From Heterobilharzia americana (taxonomy: Eukaryota; Platyhelminthes; Trematoda; Strigeidida; Schistosomatidae), in assembly GCA_944470555.2 (NCBI GenBank), contig OX104130.1, positions 62,687,160 through 62,751,159 of the forward strand: a stretch of DNA of 64,000 bases. The letters are read 5' to 3'. A program made the position numbers and the translations under genes. Shown here in pieces: positions 10,541 through 21,272 of the stretch. The notes below the pieces were generated by a model. It was not told the DNA's origin, searched no databases, and saw nothing but the letters and a program-made list of their open reading frames with translations. Every line of letters starts with the position of its first letter. Within the stretch, counting starts at the first letter, position 1.

Positions 10541-11769
10541 GTTTGATGCTTGTTTCATACTCGTAACTCTTGTGCCCAGTGGTGTGTTGTATGACGCTTT
10601 GGCGTTGGATATCGGGTTCCAGCCTCAGTGAGAACAACGTCTCTCACTGGAGTAGGAGTAAATTCAGCCGAGAAGTCCAAAGCTGGACGAGACGCGCATC
10701 CTGTACTTTGCTGCTGGCCACTAAGACAAATGTGGTAGACAGCTTTTTGGTAAAATATATCTTGAAATGTAAGACATAAAAATATCTATTGAGGGTAAAA
10801 CCCAAGATAAAAAAGAAAAATTGTTAAATTTCGGTGAGATGCTGTTTCAATATAAGTGGACTGCAAAGAATACTCGAAAGAATATTGTCATCAAGCACTC
10901 AAAGCGTAAGCGTTCGTAGTTGTAAGCGATGTTTACTAATGTTGCACAAATGGAATCTTATTGAGTTGCACAACACATGCATGGCTCATGAAATCGTGTC
11001 ATATCTTCAGATCACAGCAAGGAAATACAGTATAAGGGACAGAAATTTTTTTTATCCAGATAGCTGACGTCATTGGGACTCAAATGAGCCAATTAGACGA
11101 GTTTTTAGCTACGATGCTAATTTTGTTCTCTCTTAAAAATAATCAAGGAACTCACTTTTAATTTCGATTCAGAAAATGTGCCGACTATATCTTGTTTTTC
11201 TAGTTGCTATCATTCTATCAGACAAGTAATTACCACAATTGGATAGTGTTTCAGGCCGGTGTCAGTTTTGAGTCATAGTTGAATACTTCCATAGCTGTAT
11301 TGATCGGTCACAGGAGTGCAACCAATTTCATGTTGTCTAGTCCTGAGTTCAGACTGAATTAAATCGATCGTATTTGCAATGTGGCAACCAAGCTAGGAAG
11401 GTGAGCATTGTGGTGCACATTAGTAGATGTTAGTTTGTTGGTGGCAACCGGCGGGACTGTCTGTCAAAGTTTTAAATTGTTCCTTGCATCGCTTCAGAAC
11501 TACGTATGGATGCATGAAAAACAATATTAACCTGATACTAGTGATTTTTATCATCTTTTTATAGAAATTGAGCCGGACAATGAGGAAAATGTGTTGTTTT
11601 CATTTCATCCAAATTTTTGTAAATTTCCAGTCAGTCTACTGATCATCGAACACTTCTTATGAGTTTATTTTCCTTCAGAAGTTTCGAAACGATGGGGATT
11701 TGATTCCAGTCGTTGTATCTAAGCTTATGATTGTAATGGAAGATGAACTAACGATGAAATACTTGTACT
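10541..11769. other. Unassigned intergenic sequence
   Basis: The 77-codon plus-strand frame at 10834-11067 (MRCCFNISGLQ...) has mixed composition, but no motif, splice context or partner that would support it as a gene. Nothing else is recognised. Confidence 0.35.
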
Positions 11770-11930
11770 TTTGCACTTGTTCTTCTGTTCTATATGAGTG
11801 AACAGTGGGAGCAATATCCACTGGGGTGTAGGTACATTCAACTGACGAGTCCCAAAAAGGACGAAACAGGTGTCCTAGATTCCAGTGCTAGTCACCAAGA
11901 TGAATGCAACTAAATGAATGACCTTTTTCA
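11770..11930 (+). repeat. Sm-alpha-like SINE with best-preserved hammerhead core
   Basis: The hammerhead core at about 11842-11874 keeps CTGACGA, a stem II of GTCC/GGAC closed by a CAAAAA loop, CGAAAC, and the cleavage triplet GTC. Stem I is weakened: TTCAA upstream no longer pairs well with CTAGA downstream. The tRNA-like head upstream is largely eroded. This is a candidate residual ribozyme, not a demonstrated one. Confidence 0.7.
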
Positions 11931-12529
11931 CTGACTGGTGCTCACTCGTCAATTTACAGATATATACAGCAAATACATTCTTTACCATCATTACCCCTAT
12001 CCAGTGATATTAACCGTAACAACTCTAACTGTTACTCAGCGTTGATGCTGCCTGACTGACTTTTATACATCTAAATTCATTTAAGAGGCATTCAATTAGG
12101 AAAAAGCTAAAGTAAGCAGAAAGACATGCACTGTGATGAAATTTCAGAAGGAAAAACTTTTTAATACTTACAAGTTAACCAAGTATTACCTTAAGGTGTC
12201 ATGTATTTAGTGACCTAAAATACTAATTTTCTACCCATTGTTTATAAGTTATTTATTGAGGTCAGCATTACCATATGGAATGAATGTCTTTAAGGAAAGT
12301 ATACGCCTTTGAAGCAAATGTAAGGCATATGTCAAAAAAACTCCTCCTTAGTTCAGGTTTTATTTTCGTCTATCATTATATATTACATTTATTTAGATGA
12401 CAAGACTTCTGGTACTGATGTTTAAGCATAGTTCATTCATATTCAGAGTATGAGAAAATGTATGTCCATACATTCTTTTTAAAAAAATGTTTTTTTCCAC
12501 ACAGACCTATTTGCAAAATTTTCTTTCGC
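11931..12529. other. Unassigned AT-rich sequence
   Basis: No recognised repeat or coding frame. The last bases form the target of the RTE copy that follows. Confidence 0.35.
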
Positions 12530-12541
12530 ATGGTAGCCGTA

Positions 12542-14764
12542 AACCTGTGTGGAAGAACACTGGAAGTCGTTGAAATCTATCTGGAAAGAAACCTGCACAG
12601 CCGTATTAGGAAGGAAGAAGAAGACAAGGAATGGATCTCGACGGATACATGGAAGTTGATAGAGCAGGGAGAGGAGGATGGTGAAGCAGAAGATAAACCA
12701 GTGCAAGGATGCTCAACGACAAGAGGAACTGAGTACAATGTATAAAACACTACACTGGACAAAGAAGTGAAGAAGAGTGCCAAGGAAAGACAAAAGACAC
12801 TTCTACGAAACACTGGCAAGTGAAACAGAACAGACAGGCTGCAGGTAGGAGGGATAGAGAGAGATCTGACAACGTTGTATCAAATAACCAGGTTGCCATC
12901 TAGTAGAGAAGAGATCAACGCAGACGAAACCAACAAAAGCTGATGACGGAAATTTAATTACGGAAGAATAGAAACAAAGGAAACGATGGGCCGACCACTT
13001 CAAGAAGCTCTTGAATCGACCACCATCACCACCACCATCACCTGCACTTCGTCCAGAAATACCACCTGCAGCCCAGCCACAGAACTACAAGTGAACATAA
13101 ATCCTCCAACAAAAAGGTGGAAGTCCTAAACTCCATAAAGCTACTGAAATGTGGGAAAGCAGCAGGACCAGATGGGATCCCACCAGAAGCACTGAAAACA
13201 GATGCAGAGACAACAGCCGGCATGCTCACACCACACCACACCACTACTGCAGAAGGTGTGGAAGGAGGGGAAGGTACCTGCCCATTGATTGGAAGGAGGG
13301 TTACCTTGTGAAACTGCAGAAGAAGGGGGCACTCAGTGTTTGCAAGAACTGGTGAGAAATCATGATCCTGTCCATCCAAAACAAGCAAAATATTAAGCCG
13401 CATCATCCTGGAGAGGCTAAAGGATGTGCTAGTTTCAAAACTACGACCGGAACAGACAGGCAGACTGGCATCAGGAAGTACAAATCATGTGTGGACCAAA
13501 TTGCAACGCCACACTCCGCATCATCATAGAACAGAGTATAGAATAGCAGTCAACTCTCTACCTCAACTTTATCGACTTTGAGAAGGCCTTTAACAGCGTC
13601 GACCGAGAGATAATTTGGAAACTGCCTCAATACTACGGAATACCGCAAACCTTTATCCACCTCATTCAACAACTATGTGAAGACTCCACATGCCGGCCAA
13701 CTAATTCACAATGGACAACTCAGCTCAGTGAGGCTTTTGAAGTGAAGACATAATTGAAACAATGTTGCCTACTATCACTCATGATCTTCCTGATTGTGGT
13801 TGACTGGATCGTGCAGCAGACAACAGTGAGGAGCGAGAAGAAAGGGGTACGCTAGCTGGACTGCGGAAAAGAACCTAGAAGATTTTGATTTAGTTGATGA
13901 CTTGTGCCTGATGTCACACAAACTTGAAGATCTACAGGCGAAAACTAACAAGTTGACAGAAGAGACTGGGCAAGGTAGCGAAGACGGGACTTCAAGTGAA
14001 TATGGAGAAGACGGGGGTGATGAAGATACCGCACCAACAACTCCAACAACAACAACAAGCTCCAGTCACCATGAACAGGAGAAACTTAAAGTAAGTAACC
14101 TCCTTCACCTATCTAGGCAGCACTGTTTCAACTACAGGCGGCACAGGCACAGACGAGGATGTCAAAGCCAGCCAGGATCGGAAAAGGAAGACAGGCTTTC
14201 ATTAGCCTGAAACCAGTGTGGAGATCTTCTGCACTGCACTCAGCATAAAGTGTGAACAACATCCGGATTTTCAACACCAATCTCAGTCAAGTCAGTGCTT
14301 CTGTATGGTTGAGAGACTTGGCGCGTTACGAAAGGAATTTCCAATAAACTACAGAAATTCATCGACAACTGCCACCTACACTGGCTCGTTACTGAGGCTC
14401 AGATGGCCAGAAAGAATAAGCAACAAGAAGGTCTGGGAACGAACCAACCAAGAACCTATCACTCAACAAATATGCAGTGGGAGGAAGTGGAGATGGATTT
14501 GATTGGGCATACAGTGAGAAGGCCAACTGGGGACAGCACGCGTCAGGCCCTCGAGTGGAATGCCCATGGGAAACTACGAGTTGGTTGTCCGAGGTTAGGG
14601 TGACATGGAGGAGATCGTGTGAGGGGGAAATGAGAGTTTGTGGGCTGTCGTGAAGCCAGGTTCAAAAGATTTCACAGAACAGAATTCACTGGAGACGTGG
14701 TACTGAAGCCCTATGTTCCATAAGGAACCCTTAGGACTAATAATAATAATAGTAATAATGATTA
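12542..14764 (+). mobile_element. RTE-like LINE, 5'-truncated (copy B)
   Basis: The 5' truncation point (AACCTGTGTGGAAG) lies directly after the TSD ATGGTAGCCGTA (12530-12541); the second copy of the TSD follows the (TAA)-type tail at 14765-14776. The copy begins at the linker after the endonuclease and covers all of the reverse transcriptase. Recognisable pieces are KCGKAAGPDGIPPEAL near 13147, FIDFEKAFNSVDRE near 13568, an active site changed to LVDD near 13891, and the C-terminal region to 14700. Frameshifts and stops are frequent. The exact 12-bp TSD supports target-primed reverse transcription. Confidence 0.9.
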
Positions 14765-14776
14765 ATGGTAGCCGTA

Positions 14777-15120
14777 TGTACTATTTTGTAGGTTTCATGA
14801 ATATTAACCTTCATCAACCTAAATGTTGAACTATCGTATTAACCACTCAAAATTATTATCTCTGATTAACTGTTCAGTAAAAATGTTCCGAAATATTTTG
14901 TCAACTGTTCGACCTAGTTAGTTTAGGAAATATAGCAAGTTTTAAAGATTCCGATTAGTGTCTAGTAGCACACGATATTTAAGGGATCAATGTGAGTACA
15001 TTGGAAAGTGCGAATCAATGTGAAAGTACTTCTTCAAAACTCTCTTCATAAGATTCAACCTAATTTCTTAACCTTACATTTCAAAAAATATTACTTATTT
15101 CACTGCATCTTCAGAACTTA
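14777..15120. other. Unassigned AT-rich sequence between two RTE copies
   Basis: Short spacer without recognised features. Confidence 0.4.
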
Positions 15121-15131
15121 TATATCATTAT

Positions 15132-15677
15132 TTTATTTATTATTTGTGCCTTCGGTTCCTAAAGGAACATAGGGCTTCAGTAGCACGTCTCCAATGCACT
15201 CTCTTCTCTGAAATCTTTTGAACCTGGCTCCACAACAGCCTACAAGCTCTGATTTCCTCCTCTCACGATCTCCTCAGTGTCACCCTCACCTCTGACGCCC
15301 AACTCGTAGTTTCCCATCTGGGTTCCACTGGAGCAACTGACCTGGTGAGTGATGTCCCCCAGTCGGCCTTCTCAATGTATGTCCAATCCAATCCATCTCC
15401 ACTTTGTTCTGCATATTTGTTAGGTGATAGGTTGTTGGTTGGTTTGTTGCCAATTCAGAGTTCCTTGTTGCTTATTCTTACTATTCTGGTCATGTGATGT
15501 TCAGTAACGAGCCAGCGTAGGTGGCAGTTGTTGACGAGTATCTTTAGTGTGTTGGAGATGCATTTCGTAAGGCGCGAAGTCTGTGAACCATACAGGAGCA
15601 GTGATTTGACGTTGATGTTGAAAATCCGGATGTTGTTCACGGTTTATGCTGAGTGTAGAAGATCTCCACACTGGTTT
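15132..15677 (-). mobile_element. RTE-like LINE 3' fragment (copy C)
   Basis: A minus-strand 3' end of about 546 bp lies between perfect 11-bp TSDs, TATATCATTAT (15121-15131 and 15678-15688). It contains only the C-terminal coding part (NIRIFNINVKSLLLYGSQT split, near 15640) and the 3' end with GGAACCGAAGGCACAAATAATAAATAA. Confidence 0.9.
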
Positions 15678-15688
15678 TATATCATTAT

Positions 15689-16784
15689 AGAATAATTGAT
15701 ATTTGATTTACCCTACTAATAAGAAACATACAATATCTTTTTTGTCATTGGCGTTTTCTGTATCTTCAACTAGTGGGAATTATTTAAGCATTAATTGTTT
15801 TCATTCACGAAACTTTTGATTCGATATGGTTGCTAAAAATTCTTATGAAAAGGCATAAGTGTATTTATATATGTGTGGTGTTAGGTACGAATAAAAACGC
15901 TGGTGCTATAAATTACACTTCTTATGACATTTTAGTTGATAGGGATTTGACTGATTTGAACACTTTTCTAAGTCAAGTAGACATTCATTTCTCGTTAGTG
16001 ACTAGATTTTGAATGTATGTTTCCAAGTCATAATAAAAGTCATTGCCTATGAAGTCAAACAAGTTGAATCTTTTGATGGGTAATCACTACTGACATGAAG
16101 TACAGGTCGCTCAATATCTTGGATATATGGAAGTTTAGAAGTGGGAATCATGAGATTTCAACTCAAAAACTTGATGGTTCTGAGTTTCATCACATGTGAG
16201 GTAGTAGTAGTTGTGAACTGATATGAAATCTCAAGCTTGGAAGAAACGTTCTTTATCCGATGTCAATGTGCATTGAAAACTGGTTTGAAATATGATAAAT
16301 ACTTCAATGTTAACTGATTCATTCAGCTAACATAAGAGTATGTCAACACCCAGTTTGAGTAGTTTTACATGAATTTAAACTGACTTTATTAACACTATCA
16401 GTCAAGTCATTTTAGAATAAATTTAATAGTGTGTAATACACTTTGTTTCTTAAGGAAACAATATAATTCCTGCTGCGTATATATTTTAACTTTCTTATCA
16501 TAAACATTATTGATCCTGTTTGTAGACATTTTGATTCACTTGAGAGTTGAACATTTTTACTTCACCTTGTTAAAATAGCATACCCTACCTAATTTTATAT
16601 GTATGTCAATTAAATTCAGAAATTTCTTTTTAAGATACACTAGTTCAAAAGAAGATTTACAATGAGATAAAAGTTCCACCCGTTATTTATTATTCGTAGA
16701 CAAAAAGATGATAACAGAAAATGTGATTGAGTAAAGTAGAATTTAAACGTCTAACTATACTGCATTTCCACCTAGTTCTTTTTA
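15689..16784. other. Unassigned intergenic sequence
   Basis: No recognised repeat or supported gene. The 60-codon frame at 15830-16012 is AT-rich and without motifs. Confidence 0.35.
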
Positions 16785-17130
16785 TCATCTTGACTATCTG
16801 TGATAGCTGTGGTTCAGTAGACTAGTATTAGTACTGGGTGATAATTGAAGGTGAAATGAAAACTTGAACGGCGGCCGAATTCGAAACAGCGACCAACGGG
16901 TTTCCACACCGATTCTCTAACAACTGAGTTACCAGGCTCGACTACTCACCAGATTTATATTGATTGAAGTGAAATAAAAATGTGGTAAGCAGTCAGATTT
17001 GGTAACTCTGTTGGTAGAGCATCTGTGTGGAAACCTGTTGGTCACTGTTTTGAATCCGATCGCAGTCTAAATTTTCACTTCACCTTCAATTATCACTCAG
17101 TATTTCTTTTTAGTTATAAAAAATTGTCGA
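16785..17130. repeat. Palindromic dimer of tRNA-derived halves, copy 1
   Basis: The left half (about 16840-16970, minus orientation) and right half (about 16970-17105, plus orientation) are diverged inverted copies meeting near 16970. Read outward, each half has TGATTGAAGTGAAAT, a tRNA-like segment (TGGTAACTCNGTTGGTAGAG) with A-box character, a B-box-like TTCGAATTC, and the shared end TTTTCANTTCACCTTCAATTATCACNCAGT. A transcript crossing the centre would fold into a long hairpin. It is reverse-complementary to the copy at 20640-20960. Confidence 0.75.
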
Positions 17131-18289
17131 GCGTGACTAGGCTGATATAAATACATACAAAGCAGTATAAGCTGATCCATGGATAAAGTATGTTTGGTAA
17201 TGAATCATTTCGTAATGTCGTTAGTGTAACTTGTATCTAGGTGATACCCTCTCCCGCAGTTATAGTCTGGTATGACTAGTCTACCTGTGGGGAAACTGCT
17301 CATTTGGCGGGGTCAGTTGTCTTCTAGAAGGTGAACTTTATGGAAAATTATCATTTTTGAAGTGTTTTCGTCACATGCTGAGTTACAGAAATGTCTTGGA
17401 ATATTTTGAAATTCCTCAACGTTGTAAGAACTGGAGCGTCTTGCTGAAATAAACTATTAAGCGGCTTCGATTAGATTAAAATACAACATTTAAGTTTAAC
17501 AAGATCACTTCTTTTAGAAATGACTGAGTTTTACGGTCAAACGTCTTCACTTTCTACTTTATTCCCCTGAAATATCATTACTTTACAAAGTTATTTAAAA
17601 AAACTATAATCTATAGGCTGGTAGAGAAAGTTTCAGTTATACAGAGCTTTTCATACTGCTTGAATTCGTTGGCTTGGCTTTCTTGGGTAGCAGTTTCAAA
17701 TTGGTCTACAGTATCTGTTTAGAGCTCCCTGTATGTATATACTATCCAGAGTAAAAGTGTATTGTAACCGTAGCTTGTATGTGGCGGAAAATAGTTTCAA
17801 TGACTTTAAGTAAATGCACACCAGACTAGATCACCTACTTTGTTATACTGTTGACTTATCATGATCAAACACCGACTACTCTCAAAACTCAACTGAAACA
17901 AGATCAAAAGAAGAAGCATTGTATCAGCTGACTACATTAATTTATTCAGTAGTAGTGCATACTACGAATAAGCACTTATGATATGAATCAATCACTTACC
18001 AAGGATTTGGCTAAAATAACAACCTCTATCTGTATATCTAAAAACCAACAGTCAATCATTGATAACTGGAAGGTTTTTAGGTGATCAGTAAATTCTTCTT
18101 GGTAGATTTAAATGTTTTTCCGTTAGCTACAGTAAGTAGTTTATTTGACTAGAATATAGATAATTGGGTTTGTTATCTACGAATTTATATGAAAACAAGT
18201 ATATTCATCTTTTCAATTGGATCCGGTATAGCTATCAGAAACTCTGAGTATAAATGAATAATAACGGCTATTCGCAGCACAATGGATGA
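17131..18289. other. Unassigned intergenic sequence
   Basis: A less AT-rich patch (17235-17340, containing CCCTCTCCCGCAG and TTTGGCGGGGTCAG) could be part of an unrecognised repeat. No gene was supported. Confidence 0.35.
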
Positions 18290-18440
18290 ATCTTATATCT
18301 CACTGGTTCTTGCATTTGAGGTGATGGTGCTCGATTTGAGTCGGAGTAGGAACACCAGCACTCACTGAGATGCAAGTAAATCCATCTGACACGTCGCAAA
18401 TAAGAAGAACTTTACGTTCTGAATTCCACTACTAGTCACC
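18290..18440 (+). repeat. Sm-alpha-like SINE, ribozyme domain decayed
   Basis: The order of parts is kept (GATTTGAGTCGGAGTAGGAA, CACTCACTGAGATGCAAGTA, CATCTGACACGTC, GAATTCCACTACTAGTCACC), but the hammerhead elements are lost: CTGACAC replaces CTGAnGA and GAACTTT replaces GAAAC. Confidence 0.65.
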
Positions 18441-19117
18441 ACCAAGCAAATTAGAACATTTTCATCTTTCGGTTAAATATACTAACTGATGCAACTGTAA
18501 TACCAGTAATACGTCAACAATCATCAGTAACAATTCAGACAATAATTATTTTTATGAATGGTAATTATCAAAAGTAGGAGGTATTCGTTAACTTTCCACT
18601 TTTAAAAACCACTGAAGTTACACTTTAGTCAGAAATTATCAAAAACTGACTGGAAGAAATACTAGAGTATATAGGAAGAAGGATACATTTTTAAAAGGTT
18701 TTAAAATGATAATCTTAAAGTAATCGAGAAAAATAATTGATACTCGTACTGTTACTGAATTACGAGTTAACAATTAAAAATGATGAGATATTACAGAATG
18801 GTTTGATGTTATTTTCAACTTAATTTCAAAACTATCTAGGATTTATATTCTCTACAGATCATTCACTGTGGATAGTCAGTTTCTGTTTTATGAAGATATC
18901 TTTTAAAATTTGGTACTTGGTGGGGCAAAAAAACATAACTAAGTAACATTTGTGAGAGTTCATTCTTTCAGCCATCAATTAAAAAATGAGATGTATAACT
19001 TCTTAAACTCACTCGTTGAATTACTTTCGTTGTAGTTACCTATTAGTTTTTTTTGAATCAAGTACTGTTAAAGAAATAACTTTATAAAAGATAGTTAAAA
19101 TGCCAAGAATGAATGGT
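18441..19117. other. Unassigned AT-rich sequence
   Basis: No recognised feature. Confidence 0.4.
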
Positions 19118-19127
19118 AGTGATACCT

Positions 19128-19843
19128 TTTATTATTATTATTTGTGCCTTCGGTTCCTAAAGGAACATAGGGCTTCAGTAGCACGTCTCCAATGCACTCT
19201 CTTCTCTAAAATCTTTTGAACCCGGCTCCACAACAGCCCACAAGCTCTGATTTCCTCCTCGCACGATCTCCTCCATGTCACCTTTGGACGTCCAACTCGT
19301 AGTTTCCCATTTCGGTCCCACTGGAGGGCCTGACGCGTGATGCCCCCAATGGTCTTCTCAATGTATGTCCAATCCAATCCATCTCCACTTCCTTCCACTG
19401 CATATTTGTTGGGTGATAGGTTGTTGGTTGGTTTGTTGCCAATTCAGAGTTCCTTGTTGCTTATTCTTTCTTGCCTTCTCATGTGATGTTCAGTAACGAG
19501 CCAGCGTAGGTGGCAGTTGTTGATGAATATCTTTAGTTTGTTGGAAATTCATTTCGTAAGGCGCGAAGTCTGTGAATCATACAGGAGCACTGACTTGACA
19601 TGACATGACATGACATTGGTGTTGAAAATCCGGATGTTGTTCACGCTTTATGCTGAGTGTAGAAGATCTCCACACTTGATTCAGGTTAATGAACACCTGT
19701 CTTTCTTTTCTGATCCTGCCACCGCCGCCTGTAGTTGAAACAGTGCTGCCTAGATAGGTGAAGGAGGTTAATCCCTAAAGTTTCTCCCGTTCATGGTGAT
19801 TGGAATTTGTTGTTGTTGGTTGGATATCTTTATCACCTGTATC
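19128..19843 (-). mobile_element. RTE-like LINE 3' fragment (copy D)
   Basis: A minus-strand 3' fragment of about 716 bp lies between 10-bp TSDs, AGTGATACCT (19118-19127 and 19844-19853). It contains the C-terminal coding region of the element and the 3' untranslated end with an AATAATAATAA tail. A pentamer expansion, (TGACA)n, sits at about 19594-19616. Confidence 0.9.
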
Positions 19844-19853
19844 AGTGATACCT

Positions 19854-20639
19854 GTACTCATTTAGATTTCATGTAGTTTTAGTTGATTTTTCAGGGGGAT
19901 GCTAATTTTTTGGGATTTCTTAGACCGAAAACGGCTATAATTGGTATTTAATTCTCAGTTTTATCTCAGTCATGATGCTCTCTACATCTGATATATGGAG
20001 TTTTAGGTATGACATTTCTTTCGGAAATTATAGTGGATAATGTATTACTGAAAACTTTTTTAATGAAGGCTATATTAAAATGATGATGCTAGTCGTTGTA
20101 TTTCATTAGGATATTTCTGTGAATATGTGTATTTCTTTTCTTTTGGTTTTATAAAACTTTCAGAAAACGCTCTTATTGTCAGGTGTGACTAGTATTTTTA
20201 CAGCATTTCCTCTTAAAAAGTGGTTTATTGCTCATCATTTCTTTTGAAAACAAAAATCTATCCTCTATAGTTTTGATGTGAATCTGACTTCTCATTGGAT
20301 GTATTTAAGGCTTAATCTATGATACTTTCGAATGGTTAACACTATAAATCTACATACGCATATTCTTTAACTTTTCATATATCTACCTGACAGATTTCTA
20401 TAAGTTCGGTTGCAGTCTTATTGTGTTGTCATTTTTCAGTCTGGTAATAAGTCAGGACTGTTATTAGTCGCATCACCTATAAAGATCAATGGTAACCCAA
20501 ACATAGTGTTTTGTGACTCCGTTTAACTATTAATATTTTTTATTAAGCTATTTTTAGGCTACATTCAAAGAACAATATTGGTTCTTAGAAAATTATTTTG
20601 TTCAATAGTGGCTATCATAATTATCAATATATCTGTCGT
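19854..20639. other. Unassigned AT-rich sequence
   Basis: No recognised feature. Confidence 0.4.
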
Positions 20640-20960
20640 TTATGATAACTAATATTTACACTGAGTGATAATTGAAGGTGAAGTGAAAATTTAGACTGCG
20701 ATCGGATTCAAAACAGTGACCAACAGGTTTCCACACAGATGCTCTACCAACAGAGTTACCAAATCTGACTGCTTACCACATTTTTATTTCACTTCAATCA
20801 TATAAATCTGGTGAGTAGTCGAGCCTGGTAACTCAGTTGTTAGAGAATCGGTGTGGAAACCCGTTGGTCGCTGTTTCGAATTCGGCTGCGGTTCAAATTT
20901 TCATTTCACCTTCAATTATCACCCAGTACCAATACTAGTCTACTGAACCGCAGCTATCTC
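20640..20960. repeat. Palindromic dimer of tRNA-derived halves, copy 2
   Basis: Same structure as copy 1 but in reverse orientation. Similarity continues past the palindrome into AGTACTAATACTAGTCTACTGAACC-type flank on one side and ATTAGTTATNA on the other, so the true element is slightly longer than the two halves. Together the two copies form an inverted repeat of about 300 bp separated by about 3.5 kb. Confidence 0.75.
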
Positions 20961-21109
20961 AGCTAGTTACCGTTATATTTCGTCTTACATTCGGGATGAT
21001 TACGACAACGTTTTATTTCTTTTCGATAACTTCTTATTCAGGATCTACAGTAATACGCATATACTGAGAAATTATGCATCAACACTATTGAGATTTCTGT
21101 TAAAAAATG

Positions 21110-21272
21110 TTAGAAAATATTTATGTAGGTCTTGATTGTATTGTGTTCTCTGGGTTGAATTGTTTACTCGTGGAGCTTACATCGTATTTCTAGACGACAT
21201 CTTCAGCACTAACTTCATACTGAGAACAGAATACAACCAAGACCATCTACGTGAGCTAAAAATATTCTCTAC
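21110..21272. repeat. Inverted repeat with about 40-bp arms
   Basis: The left arm (about 21112-21150, AATATTTATGTAGGTCTTG then ATTGTATTGTGTTCTC) pairs imperfectly with the right arm (about 21223-21270, GAGAACAGAATACAACCAAG then ACCATCTACGTGAGC). The loop is about 73 bp. A nearby motif, CATCAACACTATTGAGATTTC (split), recurs near 62320, so this may be the end of a dispersed element I do not recognise. Confidence 0.55.

Noticed and set aside
16990..17070. Functional tRNA gene
   Set aside because: A/B-box-like segments are present, but there is no complete cloverleaf with a paired acceptor stem; the segment is part of a repeated SINE.
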